From Marinobacter mobilis (lineage in GTDB: Bacteria; Pseudomonadota; Gammaproteobacteria; Pseudomonadales; Oleiphilaceae): a DNA stretch of 64,000 nucleotides. The notes below the pieces were generated by a model. That model had not been told where the DNA came from and did no database searches. It saw nothing but the letters and a program-made list of their open reading frames with translations. Made by a program: the position numbers and the translations under genes. Each line of letters begins with the position of its first letter. Positions within the stretch are counted from its first letter, which is position 1. This document shows, in pieces, positions 18,094 through 26,445 of this stretch. The stretch is from assembly GCF_900106945.1 (NCBI RefSeq), contig NZ_FNNE01000013.1:1-64000 (forward strand). Reading direction: 5' to 3'.

Positions 18094-20169
18094 TTAGCTG
18101 ACCACCGGTACGTCCTCCATGTCTTCTTCTTCGCTGAATGCGGCTTCTTCTTCCGGCAGGGTGAAGCCGGCAACCGAAGACCGCAGCTCGGATGCCATCT
18201 CTGCCAGGTTACCGATGGACTTCGCAGTCGCATTGGTACCGGAGGAAGTTTGCGAAGTGATTTCCTGGATGACGTTCATCGTGTTGGAAATGTGGGCGGC
18301 AGACGACGATTGCTGACGCGCCGCGTTGGAAATGTTCTGGATCAGTTCCGCGAGGTTCATCGATACGTTTTCGATTTCCTCCAGAGCAATACCCGCATCC
18401 TGTGCCAGTCGGGCACCGCGGACCACCTCGGCGGTGGTGTGCTCCATGGAGATAACGGCCTCGTTGGTATCGGACTGGATCGTCTTAACCAGTGCTTCAA
18501 TCTGCTTGGTCGCTGCAGAGGAACGTTCCGCCAGTCGCTGAACTTCGTCCGCAACCACCGCGAAGCCCCGGCCCGCGTCACCGGCCATGGAGGCCTGGAT
18601 CGCTGCGTTCAGGGACAGGATGTTGGTCTGGTCGGCGATGTCGTTGATCAACGATACGATGTCACCGATTTCCTGGGAAGACTCACCCAGTCGCTTGATC
18701 CGCTTGGAGGTTTCCTGGATCTGCTCACGGATGTTATCCATGCCGCGGATGGTGTTCTGTACCACTTCCGCGCCTTTCTTGGCGATCGCAACCGAGCGCT
18801 CCGCAACCGCAGAGGATTCGGCGGCGTTGGAGGAGACCTGGTCGATGGACACCGCCATCTCGTTCACCGCCGCGGAGGCTCCGGCGATTTCCTGGGCCTG
18901 ATGCTCAGACGCGTCGGCGAGGTGCATCGCCGTCGCCTGGGTTTCCTGGGCCGCTGAGGATACCCGTACTGCAGTGCCCCGGATTGCCTGTACCAGTCCA
19001 CGCATCTGGTCGATCGCGTAGTTGATGGAGTCGGCGATAGCACCGGTGAAGTCCTCGGTTACCGTTGCCTCGGTGGTCAGGTCACCGTCCGCGAGGTCGG
19101 CGAGTTCGTCCAGCAGTCGCAGGATCGCGTTCTGGTTCTGTTCGTTCTGTTCCTGGGTGGTGCTCAGGCGTTCCTGGGCTTCACGGTAGATGGTGACACC
19201 GATCAGTACCACGATACCGACCATGGCGGCCAGAATGGCGAAGGCCAGGGTTGGGCTGATCAAGCGAGAGCTGGACTGGTCACGCAGGGCATCAGCCAGC
19301 AGGGAAATATCGTCCAACAGGGCCTGTGAGTTCTGGAAAATGTCGCTGGCGGCAGTACGCACCTTGAAGAGGTCGGGAGAAGCATCAAGGATGGCGTCTA
19401 CGTTCTGGGATACAAACTCGAACAGCTCGTCTACGGCTTCAAGGCCGTAGATCGCATCTTCATCGTTAACCCGTGAGATGCCCATGGCCGGGTTGCCTTC
19501 AACCTGACCCTGCAGAACCCGTCCAAACAGGCTGGCATCACGACCGAAACGGTCAGCGGCGATAACCGCATCTTCGTCACCGGACAATACGTTGTTGACT
19601 GAGCGGACAATCCGTTCGGCCAGCAGTGACTGGCGCTGGGCCAGGGAGATCTGCTCGGCCGGGGCGTTGTTGTCGAGCAGGATCTGGACGATGTCGTCGT
19701 ATTCCACCTGCAGCTGCGGGATGGTTTCGTTCAGGGTCTGTGCGACCTGGTGCAGACCCAGTACCGCCTCCTGGGTGGAGAGGATGCTGTCGGCGTTGGA
19801 TCGTACCGCGTCCCACTTCAGCTGAACGCCACTCTCCGCTGCCATCTCGCTTTCAGGCAGGCCGGTATCGGCATTACCGTTGACCATATAGCCCCAGAGC
19901 TGGGCGAACTCGTCACGGGAGCGCCGCAACTGATCGAAGGCTTCCTCGGTACCGCCAGCCGCCTCGGTGGCGTTCTTGGCGATCTCCTGGGAAAGTACCC
20001 TCAGCTCGGAGGCATAAGTGATGTATTCCTGATCGTGTTGGCTGTCCCTGTTGATAATGAACAGGACCACAACGAGCAGGACGGTCAATGCGATCAGCGC
20101 TGTGATCAGGCCAGCAACAGTTTTGTTGCCTCCCTGTCCCATGCCGATACTTCCGGCTCTATTCTTCAT
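18094..20169 (-). CDS. pilJ: twitching motility methyl-accepting chemoreceptor PilJ
   Basis: A 691-residue receptor. TM1 is near residues 17-40, and the following EYITYASELRVLSQEIAKNA is characteristic of PilJ. A helical periplasmic sensing region of about 270 residues, TM2 around 315-335, a HAMP-like linker and a cytoplasmic signalling domain follow. The conserved hairpin tip is near AERSSAATKQIEALVKTIQ and DAGRGFAVVADEVQRLAERS. It senses pilus-related surface signals and feeds ChpA. I chose the ATG at 20169 (GGGAG seven bases upstream) over a TTG at 20220. Acidic ends such as EEEAAFSEEEDMED close the protein. Confidence 0.93.
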   Translation of the reverse strand: MKNRAGSIGMGQGGNKTVAGLITALIALTVLLVVVLFIINRDSQHDQEYITYASELRVLSQEIAKNATEAAGGTEEAFDQLRRSRDEFAQLWGYMVNGNADTGLPESEMAAESGVQLKWDAVRSNADSILSTQEAVLGLHQVAQTLNETIPQLQVEYDDIVQILLDNNAPAEQISLAQRQSLLAERIVRSVNNVLSGDEDAVIAADRFGRDASLFGRVLQGQVEGNPAMGISRVNDEDAIYGLEAVDELFEFVSQNVDAILDASPDLFKVRTAASDIFQNSQALLDDISLLADALRDQSSSRLISPTLAFAILAAMVGIVVLIGVTIYREAQERLSTTQEQNEQNQNAILRLLDELADLADGDLTTEATVTEDFTGAIADSINYAIDQMRGLVQAIRGTAVRVSSAAQETQATAMHLADASEHQAQEIAGASAAVNEMAVSIDQVSSNAAESSAVAERSVAIAKKGAEVVQNTIRGMDNIREQIQETSKRIKRLGESSQEIGDIVSLINDIADQTNILSLNAAIQASMAGDAGRGFAVVADEVQRLAERSSAATKQIEALVKTIQSDTNEAVISMEHTTAEVVRGARLAQDAGIALEEIENVSMNLAELIQNISNAARQQSSSAAHISNTMNVIQEITSQTSSGTNATAKSIGNLAEMASELRSSVAGFTLPEEEAAFSEEEDMEDVPVVS

Positions 20170-20250
20170 TTTCTGGCTCCCGGCCTTTCGTTTGGCAAGT
20201 TTGGGTTCTGGGTTTTGCAAGCTTGAAGGGTGATGTTCCTGCCATCGCCA

Positions 20251-20796
20251 TCACCACTGGGCAACGTCAAGAAAGCGTTCGTCTTCCACCAGCGAGACGG
20301 TCGAGAACACGTTCCAGATTTCTTCGTTTCGTTCATAGCCGCCATGGACAAAGGGCTGAACGACGGGGGGGACGTCGTCGTCCCGATCGCGGAAGCTGTC
20401 GCTGGAGAAATACTGCATACCCAGCACGCCGTCGACGACCAGGCCGCTGAAAACGTCGTCCTGTTCGATCACCAGCACCCGACGTTCCCGCATGCTGCGG
20501 GAACTGCGGGGCAGGTCAAAGAAATGGGCCAGATCAACCAGTGGCAGCAGACGGCCACGGACATTGGCTGCACCCAGCATGAAGGAACGAACCCCCGGAA
20601 TATGGGTATAACGGGGGACGTGGAGAAGTTCGACAACCTCACCCATTGGGGCGACATAGCGCTTTCCGGCCAGAACGAAACCGATGCCATTCCATAACTC
20701 GATGGCTTCCTGTTGCTCTGGCAGGCCCGCCGCCATGGAGCGGCTGCGCTGGGCGATATCCGTCAGAACGGCAAAGGGGGCGGCCTGGGCGGACAT
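20251..20796 (-). CDS. pilI: CheW-like adaptor PilI
   Basis: A 181-residue CheW-fold adaptor that docks PilJ onto ChpA. Typical strands are IGFVLAGKRYVAPMGEVVELL, the loop MLGAANVRGRLLPLVDLAHFF, and RVLVIEQDDVFSGLVVDGVLG. It stands between pilH (23 bp) and pilJ in the conserved order pilG-H-I-J-K. Confidence 0.92.
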   Translation of the reverse strand: MSAQAAPFAVLTDIAQRSRSMAAGLPEQQEAIELWNGIGFVLAGKRYVAPMGEVVELLHVPRYTHIPGVRSFMLGAANVRGRLLPLVDLAHFFDLPRSSRSMRERRVLVIEQDDVFSGLVVDGVLGMQYFSSDSFRDRDDDVPPVVQPFVHGGYERNEEIWNVFSTVSLVEDERFLDVAQW

Positions 20797-20819
20797 GCTT
20801 ACTCCGTTTTTTTGGGGAA

Positions 20820-21182
20820 TCAGGCGATGAGACTGTTGATCGTCTTGATCAAGTCGTCTTCATTTACCGGCTTGACGAGGTAGCCCTTGGCGCCCTGGCG
20901 AGTTCCCCAGACACGGTCGGTTTCCTGGTCCTTGGTGGTGACGATGACGACCGGAATGGACGCGGTTTCCGGTGCGCGGGTCAGCTGGCGGGTTGCCTGG
21001 AAACCGTTGAGGCCGGGCATGACTACATCCATCAACACCAGGTCCGGAGTTTCAGAACGGGCTTTGGCGACGCCATCCGCGCCGTTATCTGCGGTCATCA
21101 CTTCGTGGCTATGTTTCTCAAGGATGCTTGAGATTTTCTTAACCTCGGTGGGGGAGTCGTCAACGATCAGAATGCGGGCCAT
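20820..21182 (-). CDS. pilH: single-domain response regulator PilH
   Basis: A 120-residue stand-alone receiver domain. The acidic pocket is VDDS near residues 7-10, the phosphoacceptor is Asp52 in LVLMDVVMP, the switch threonine is in VVIVTTKD, and the conserved lysine is in YLVKPV. In P. aeruginosa PilH opposes PilG, in pilus retraction or as a phosphate sink for ChpA. It lies 33 bp after pilG on the same strand. Confidence 0.93.
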   Translation of the reverse strand: MARILIVDDSPTEVKKISSILEKHSHEVMTADNGADGVAKARSETPDLVLMDVVMPGLNGFQATRQLTRAPETASIPVVIVTTKDQETDRVWGTRQGAKGYLVKPVNEDDLIKTINSLIA

Positions 21183-21215
21183 GTTTTCCTCAAAGTGTTT
21201 CTTGCGTCAGTCGGC

Positions 21216-21608
21216 TTATTGTTCCGCTTGCGGGACATACTGACGAATGGTGTTAAGCAGTTCGTCTTTGCTGAACGGCTTGGTCAGGTACTGGTCTGAA
21301 CCAACAATCCGGCCTTTCGCCTTGTCAAACAAACCGTCCTTGCTGGACAGCATGATCACAGGGGTTTTCTTGAAGGCGGAATTGTTCTTGATCAGGGCGC
21401 AGGTCTGATAGCCATCGAGCCGGGGCATCATGATATCAACGAAAATGATGTTGGGCTGGGAATCGGCGATCTTGGCGAGAGCGTCAAAGCCGTCAGTCGC
21501 AGTGATAACCTCACAGCCGACCTTTTTGAGAAGGGTTTCGGCGGTGCGACGGATGGTCTTGCTGTCGTCAATTACCATGATCTTCAGATTTTCGAAGTTG
21601 TCATCCAT
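21216..21608 (-). CDS. pilG: single-domain response regulator PilG
   Basis: A 130-residue receiver-only regulator. The acidic residues are in MVIDDSKTIRRT, the phosphoacceptor is Asp58 in FVDIMMPRLDGYQT, the Ser/Thr switch is in VIMLSSKDG and the lysine in YLTKPFSKDEL. PilG promotes pilus extension and cAMP signalling in P. aeruginosa. It is the first gene of the roughly 14-kb operon, so the operon promoter should lie between 21609 and about 21750. Confidence 0.93.
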   Translation of the reverse strand: MDDNFENLKIMVIDDSKTIRRTAETLLKKVGCEVITATDGFDALAKIADSQPNIIFVDIMMPRLDGYQTCALIKNNSAFKKTPVIMLSSKDGLFDKAKGRIVGSDQYLTKPFSKDELLNTIRQYVPQAEQ

Positions 21609-21984
21609 TGTCCAACTGCCTTGCGCTCTAGAAAGTCATTATTTTGGGACCGGGTTTTAACACACTATTTAAGGGTGTTCTATAAACCACGCTTATTTAT
21701 AGAGTATCGATGGCCGGAGAAAAAGCATAAGTTTGTGACTAAATGTACTCCTGCGCCCGGGTTCACGCCATAGCCAAACGTATTGACCGGGTGCATTCAA
21801 TTCACGGGTACACTACCATCTAGGAAACGCCTGAATCCTGGCCAGGAAATACTCCGCCTGAGCCGACAGCCGGAGATCCGTTGCGGCAGTATCAGGGTCA
21901 CCTGATTTCTCAGCATAGCAGCAATCCCGGTTTACGCTCTGCTGACCGGTTCCTGTTTTGGAACATTTGTATGTAAGAGGTTAT
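21609..21984. other. divergent intergenic region pilG / gshB
   Basis: This 376-base region has no gene and must hold promoters for both the pil-chp operon (leftward) and the gshB operon (rightward). The part near pilG (21640-21725) is AT-rich compared with the rest and contains several TATA-like stretches. On the plus strand TTGACC (21783) and TACACT (21809) stand 20 bases apart, too far for a good sigma-70 pair. I could not assign either promoter with confidence. Confidence 0.5.
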
Positions 21985-22932
21985 ATGACCGTTCGACTCG
22001 GAATCGTGATGGATCCCATTGAGGCGATCCAGTACAAGAAAGACAGTTCACTGGCGATGCTTTGGGCTGCCCAGCAGCGGGGCTGGCAGCTGGAATACAT
22101 GGAGCAGAAGGATCTGTATATGGCGGGTGGCCAGGCCCGGGCCCATACCCGCGATCTCACGGTGCACCATGATCCGGAGAGCTGGTTCAGCTTCGGTGCC
22201 AGCCAGGATCGTGCGCTGGGCGACCTGGATGTCATCCTGATGCGCAAGGATCCTCCGGTGGACCGGGAGTTTCTGATGGCCACCTACATCCTCGGGGCCG
22301 CCGAGCAGCAGGGCGCGCTGGTGGTGAACCCGCCGGCGGCGCTGCGGGACTGTAATGAGAAGCTGTTTGCCACCCAGTTCGAGGACTGCACACCGCCACT
22401 GATCGTGACCCGTTCGGCTCAGCGCCTGCGGGATTTCCACGCCGAGCACGGTGATGTGATCATGAAACCGGTCGATGGAATGGGGGGGCGATCCATTTTC
22501 CGGGTTCGGGAGCAGGACGCCAACCTGGGGGTTATCATCGAAACCCTGACCAATCATGGTGAGCACCAGGCCATGGCGCAGAAATTCATTCCTGAGATCA
22601 GCGATGGTGACAAGCGCATCCTGCTGATTGATGGTGAGCCGGTGCCCTACGCGTTGGCGCGTATTCCCTCCCACGGTGAGAACCGGGGCAATCTTGCCGC
22701 GGGTGGTCGTGGCGAGGGCCGCGAACTGACCGCTCGTGACCGTGAGATCTGTGCCCGGGTGGCGCCGGTGATCAGGGAGAAAGGCCTGATTTTCGTTGGT
22801 CTGGATGTGATTGGCGACTACCTCACAGAGATCAATGTCACCAGCCCCACCTGTATCCGTGAACTGGATGCGGCCTTTGGTATCGACATTGCCGGCCAGT
22901 TGATGGATGCCATCGAGCGGCGGCTGGGCTGA
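21985..22932 (+). CDS. gshB: glutathione synthetase
   Basis: A 315-residue ATP-grasp enzyme that joins gamma-glutamylcysteine and glycine in the second step of glutathione synthesis. Typical segments are LGIVMDPIEAI at the N-terminus, VMKPVDGMGGRSIFR (ATP-grasp lysine and glycine loop), RILLIDGEPVPYALAR, and LIFVGLDVIGDYLTEINVT near the end. The ATG at 21985 follows AAGAGG at good spacing. It is the first gene of the unit gshB-tonB-yqgE-ruvX and sits divergent from pilG, as in Pseudomonas. Confidence 0.95.
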   Translation: MTVRLGIVMDPIEAIQYKKDSSLAMLWAAQQRGWQLEYMEQKDLYMAGGQARAHTRDLTVHHDPESWFSFGASQDRALGDLDVILMRKDPPVDREFLMATYILGAAEQQGALVVNPPAALRDCNEKLFATQFEDCTPPLIVTRSAQRLRDFHAEHGDVIMKPVDGMGGRSIFRVREQDANLGVIIETLTNHGEHQAMAQKFIPEISDGDKRILLIDGEPVPYALARIPSHGENRGNLAAGGRGEGRELTARDREICARVAPVIREKGLIFVGLDVIGDYLTEINVTSPTCIRELDAAFGIDIAGQLMDAIERRLG

Positions 22933-22984
22933 GCGGGGTCGGAAACACAATGGGTTCAAACGGATTTCAGGACAGTTGGCAGGC

Positions 22985-23845
22985 ATGACAGCCCAGGTCA
23001 GCGACTTTGATCGCTTTTCATTTATGCTGTTTCTGGCGTTGGCGGTGCATGCCGCACTGGTGCTGGGAATCACTTTTGCACCGGAAACGCCCCGGACATC
23101 GGCGCAAACCATGGAAATCACACTGGCGCAGTTTGATGACCAGGAAGCGCCGGATGACGCCGACTTTCTCGCGCAGACCAGTCAGCAGGGCAGTGGCACC
23201 GAGGCCGAGGCTCGTGAGCTGACCAGTCCGCAACCGACGCCGGTGAATGAGGTGGGTGATCAGCCGGTGCAGCCGGAGCCGCCATCGCGGGTGGCCCCGG
23301 CTCAGCGTAGCGAGCGTCAGCTGGTCCGTACGGAAGGCCGCAGCCGACCGGCGGCCGATCCGGACATGGCGGAGACGTTTGACGAACCGTTGCCGGTGCA
23401 GGAACGCCGGAGCCTGATGGAGCGAAGTCTGGAAATCGCCAGCCTGGAGGCGCGCTTTTCTGCCCAGCAGCAGGCCTATGCCCGCCGGCCACGGGTGTTG
23501 CGGGTGACCGCCGCATCCACGCTGAGTTCCGATAATGCCTGGTATGTTCAGAACTGGGTCGACAAGATCAATCGGGTCGGCAATATGAACTATCCTCAGG
23601 AAGCGCGTCAGAACAGCATCTATGGCCAGTTACGGATGTTGGTCTTGTTGCGCAAGGATGGCACCATAAAGAGAGTGGAGATTCTGGAGTCGTCGGGTTA
23701 TTCGGTGCTGGATGATGCCGCCATCCAAATTGTACGCATGGCCGCACCGTTCCAGGCATTTACCGAAAGGATGCAGGAGCAGACCGATGAAATCGAGATT
23801 ATCCGTACCTGGTCCTTCCAGCCCAAAGGTCTGACATCCGGATGA
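22985..23845 (+). CDS. tonB: TonB-family energy transducer (TonB3-like)
   Basis: A 286-residue protein with one N-terminal TM helix (about residues 13-33), a Pro/Gln/Glu-rich periplasmic spacer and a C-terminal TonB domain (about 195-280). The C-terminal domain reads YPQEARQNSIYGQLRMLVLL, with a repeat-like VEILESSGYSVLDDAAIQIV. By position it matches P. aeruginosa TonB3, between gshB and yqgE, which is reported to affect twitching. No exbB/exbD lies nearby. The start at 22985 is 53 bp after gshB. The stop overlaps the yqgE start by 4 bp (ATGA). Confidence 0.85.
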   Translation: MTAQVSDFDRFSFMLFLALAVHAALVLGITFAPETPRTSAQTMEITLAQFDDQEAPDDADFLAQTSQQGSGTEAEARELTSPQPTPVNEVGDQPVQPEPPSRVAPAQRSERQLVRTEGRSRPAADPDMAETFDEPLPVQERRSLMERSLEIASLEARFSAQQQAYARRPRVLRVTAASTLSSDNAWYVQNWVDKINRVGNMNYPQEARQNSIYGQLRMLVLLRKDGTIKRVEILESSGYSVLDDAAIQIVRMAAPFQAFTERMQEQTDEIEIIRTWSFQPKGLTSG

Positions 23846-24405
23846 CTGCCAACCGCTCTGCCGACAACCTGCGCGATCATTTCCTGATCGCTTCCCCGTA
23901 CCTGGCCGATCCGCGGTTCCACGGGTCCGTGATCTATCTGTGCGAGCACTCCTCGGAAGGTGCGTTGGGGCTGGTGCTGAACCGGCCGTTGGATATCGGG
24001 CTTGGGGAGATCCTTGAGCAGCTGGGGATGGATGGCAAGGAACTGGACCTGCCGGTATTTCTCGGTGGTCCGGGGCAGCCGGAACGAGACTTTGTGCTGC
24101 ACGGTCCCGGTAGCCACTGGCAGAGTACCTCGGTAATCAGCGAGGGGGTCGCCCTGACCACCTCCCGCGATATTCTGGAAGACATTGGCCGTGGCCAGGG
24201 CCCGCAGGACTTTCGGGTGGCTCTGGGCTATTCCGGCTGGGGTGAGGGGCAGCTGGAAGAAGAGCTGGCCAGCAACTCCTGGCTGACCTGTCCGGCCAAA
24301 ACCGACCTGCTGTTTGCCACCTCCTGGCAAGACCTCTATCAGACCGTGTTGACTGACATGGGAATCGATCTGAATCAACTGAGTGAGTCCATTGGCCATG
24401 CCTGA
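23842..24405 (+). CDS. yqgE: YqgE/AlgH family protein
   Basis: A 187-residue member of the UPF0301/AlgH family. The N-terminal motif DHFLIASPYLADPRFHGSVI and the following GALGLVLNRPL are diagnostic, and GYSGWGEGQLEEEL is in the C-terminal half. The structure of the family is known but its biochemical role is unsettled; links to transcription of virulence genes have been proposed in Pseudomonas. It overlaps tonB by 4 bp and ruvX by 8 bp, so the three are translationally coupled. Confidence 0.92.
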   Translation: MTANRSADNLRDHFLIASPYLADPRFHGSVIYLCEHSSEGALGLVLNRPLDIGLGEILEQLGMDGKELDLPVFLGGPGQPERDFVLHGPGSHWQSTSVISEGVALTTSRDILEDIGRGQGPQDFRVALGYSGWGEGQLEEELASNSWLTCPAKTDLLFATSWQDLYQTVLTDMGIDLNQLSESIGHA

Positions 24406-24832
24406 ATCGGTTGCCCGCCAGGTCCTGGCGTTTGATTTCGGCACCCGCCGCATTGGGGTGGCGTTTGGCCAGCAATTGCTGGGAACGGCCCGCCCGCTGA
24501 CCATGTTGCCGGCCCGTGACGGTAAGCCGGACTGGGACCGGATCGCCGCCCTGCTCGAAGAGTGGCGACCGGATCTGTTGGTGGTCGGCCTGCCGCTGAA
24601 TATGGATGGCAGTGAGAACGACATGTGTGCCCGCGCCCGCAAGTTCGGCAAACGCCTGCACGGGCGTTTTCACCTGCCGGTAGAGATGGCCGATGAGCGG
24701 CTGACCAGTTTCGAGGCCAAGGGCGAAGTGATGGCGGCCCATGGCCATCAGGACTTCGGTCGCCATGGGGTGGATGATCTGGCTGCGGTATTGATCCTCG
24801 AAACCTGGTTCAACCAGCAGTCAAGCCCCTGA
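24398..24832 (+). CDS. ruvX: Holliday junction resolvase-like RuvX/YqgF
   Basis: A 144-residue RNase H-fold protein. The metal-binding aspartate is in LAFDFGTRRIGVA, followed by LLVVGLPLNMDG, the acidic DERLTSFEA, and the final Asp in HGVDDLAAVLIL. The family has been tied to 16S rRNA 5' processing and to Holliday-junction resolution. The start at 24398 lies inside the yqgE 3' end. The gene is essential in several bacteria. Confidence 0.93.
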   Translation: MPESVARQVLAFDFGTRRIGVAFGQQLLGTARPLTMLPARDGKPDWDRIAALLEEWRPDLLVVGLPLNMDGSENDMCARARKFGKRLHGRFHLPVEMADERLTSFEAKGEVMAAHGHQDFGRHGVDDLAAVLILETWFNQQSSP

Positions 24833-24835
24833 CAC

Positions 24836-24853
24836 CCCGGCCAGCAGGCCGGG
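24836..24853 (+). terminator. hairpin between ruvX and pyrR
   Basis: CCCGGCC, a 4-base loop AGCA, and GGCCGGG form a perfect 7-bp GC stem starting 4 bases after the ruvX stop. It is followed by TTAACGATAG rather than a T-run, so it may only weaken read-through or protect the 3' end. I see no alternative antiterminator pairing of the kind used in Bacillus pyr attenuation. Confidence 0.4.
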
Positions 24854-24881
24854 TTAACGATAGCGTAGAAGTGAGGATGGA

Positions 24882-25388
24882 ATGACGGCATTGCTCAACA
24901 TGGACCAATTACTGGACCAGCTCGAGTCCGGCCTGCGCGAGCAGATGACTCGCCGGGGTATTGAGTCGCCGACGCTGATCGGTATCCGTACCGGCGGCGT
25001 CTGGATTGCCGATGCTCTTAAAAAGCGGCTGGGGCTGACGGAGCCTTTCGGTGAACTCGATATTTCGTTTTACCGTGATGATTTCAGCCGCATTGGTCTC
25101 AATCCCCGGGTTAAGCCGTCCCATCTGCCCTTTGAAACCGAAGGCCGGGATATCGTGCTGGTGGATGACGTGATCATGAGCGGTCGCACCATTCGTGCGG
25201 CGATGAATGAAATCTTCGATTATGGCCGACCAGCGAGTATTATCCTCGCCACGCTGATTGACCTGGGCAACCGGGAACTCCCCATCCAGCCGGATGTCGT
25301 GGCGCAGGTGCTGACCCTGAAGGAAACCCAGCGCGTCAAGCTGCGCGGTCCCGACCCGTTGCACATTGAAATGCGGGAAACCGAATGA
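24882..25388 (+). CDS. pyrR: PyrR bifunctional pyr regulator / uracil phosphoribosyltransferase family protein
   Basis: A 168-residue phosphoribosyltransferase-fold protein. The PRPP-binding loop is IVLVDDVIMSGRTIRAA. The N-terminal region contains LIGIRTGGVWIADALKKRLG and ELDISFYRDDF. In Gram-positives PyrR binds pyr mRNA; in gammaproteobacteria lacking such leaders its role is mainly inferred (uracil salvage or regulation). It precedes pyrB, whose start lies 49 bp beyond the pyrR stop, forming pyrR-pyrB-pyrC'. Confidence 0.92.
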   Translation: MTALLNMDQLLDQLESGLREQMTRRGIESPTLIGIRTGGVWIADALKKRLGLTEPFGELDISFYRDDFSRIGLNPRVKPSHLPFETEGRDIVLVDDVIMSGRTIRAAMNEIFDYGRPASIILATLIDLGNRELPIQPDVVAQVLTLKETQRVKLRGPDPLHIEMRETE

Positions 25389-25437
25389 CACCCGCTCCGG
25401 CAAATCGGTGCAAGACAGAACTGACACAGGCACTCTG

Positions 25438-26445
25438 ATGACGGCAAACGACCCCTCCTCGCAATCCCTGCAGCTGACCGGAAACGGCCAGCTCAAGCAT
25501 TTTCTGACACTCGACGGCCTTGACCGGGCCCTGCTGACCGAAATTCTCGATACGGCCGATTCCTTCATCGAAGTCGGGGAACGCACGATCAAGAAGGTAC
25601 CGCTGCTGCGGGGTAAGACCGTGGTCAACCTGTTCTTCGAGTCCAGTACCCGTACCCGCAGCACCTTCGAGTTGGCGGCCAAGCGGTTGTCGGCGGATGT
25701 GCTGAATCTCGACATCAGCACGTCGGCGACCTCCAAGGGCGAATCCCTGTCCGATACCCTGCTGAACCTGGAGGCCATGGCCAGCGACATGTTTGTCGTG
25801 CGCCATTCCCAGAGTGGGGCGCCTCATTTCATCGCCGAGTCGGTGACGCCCGGGGTGGCGATCATCAACGCCGGTGACGGACGTCATGCCCATCCGACCC
25901 AGGCCATGCTCGACATGCTCACCATTCGCCAGCACAAGGGGGCGTTTGAAGGGCTTAAGGTGGCGATCGTCGGCGATATTCTTCATTCCCGTGTTGCCCG
26001 TTCACAGATCCGTGCCCTCAATGCCCTGGGGGCAGAAGAGGTGCGGGTGATTGCTCCGGGCACGCTGTTGCCGGCCGATGTCGAAAGTCTGGGCTGCAAG
26101 GTCGAATACGACATGGTGCGCGGCATGCAGGATCTTGATGTGGTGATCATGCTGCGGCTGCAGAAAGAGCGCATGGAAGGGGCGCTGCTGCCCAGTGAGC
26201 GAGAGTTCTACCGCCTCTACGGGCTGAGCCAGGACAAGCTGGCGCTGGCGAGGCCTGGGTGCCTGGTGATGCATCCCGGGCCGATCAACCGTGGCGTCGA
26301 GATAGAGTCGGCGGTGGCAGACGGCCCCCAATCGGTCATTCTCAATCAGGTCACCAATGGTATTGCAGTGCGCATGGCAGTGATGTCGATGGCCATGAGC
26401 GGACAGGTTTCGGAGCGGACTCAGGTAGCAGGAGAGCAGGGCTAA
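25438..26445 (+). CDS. pyrB: aspartate carbamoyltransferase catalytic subunit
   Basis: A 335-residue enzyme that makes carbamoyl-aspartate from carbamoyl phosphate and aspartate, the committed step of pyrimidine synthesis. The carbamoyl-phosphate loop is FESSTRTRSTFELA, followed by the conserved ATSKGESLSDTL and HPTQAMLDMLT. The aspartate-binding loop and MHPGPINRGVEI are at the end. The long N-terminal extension (about 20 residues) is typical of the Pseudomonas class, where PyrB forms a dodecamer with inactive PyrC'. No pyrI follows, in line with that class. Its stop overlaps the pyrC' start (TAATG). Confidence 0.95.
   Translation: MTANDPSSQSLQLTGNGQLKHFLTLDGLDRALLTEILDTADSFIEVGERTIKKVPLLRGKTVVNLFFESSTRTRSTFELAAKRLSADVLNLDISTSATSKGESLSDTLLNLEAMASDMFVVRHSQSGAPHFIAESVTPGVAIINAGDGRHAHPTQAMLDMLTIRQHKGAFEGLKVAIVGDILHSRVARSQIRALNALGAEEVRVIAPGTLLPADVESLGCKVEYDMVRGMQDLDVVIMLRLQKERMEGALLPSEREFYRLYGLSQDKLALARPGCLVMHPGPINRGVEIESAVADGPQSVILNQVTNGIAVRMAVMSMAMSGQVSERTQVAGEQG

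Noticed and set aside
21783..21814. Sigma-70 promoter TTGACC/TACACT for gshB
   Set aside because: The spacer of 20 bases is too long for a reliable call.
22048..23121. A 357-codon minus-strand frame opposite gshB and tonB
   Set aside because: It lies wholly over two well-supported genes and shows no domain pattern.
24833..24881. PyrR-responsive attenuator before pyrR
   Set aside because: Only one simple hairpin is present, with no T-run and no competing antiterminator; the leader is too short for the known mechanism.
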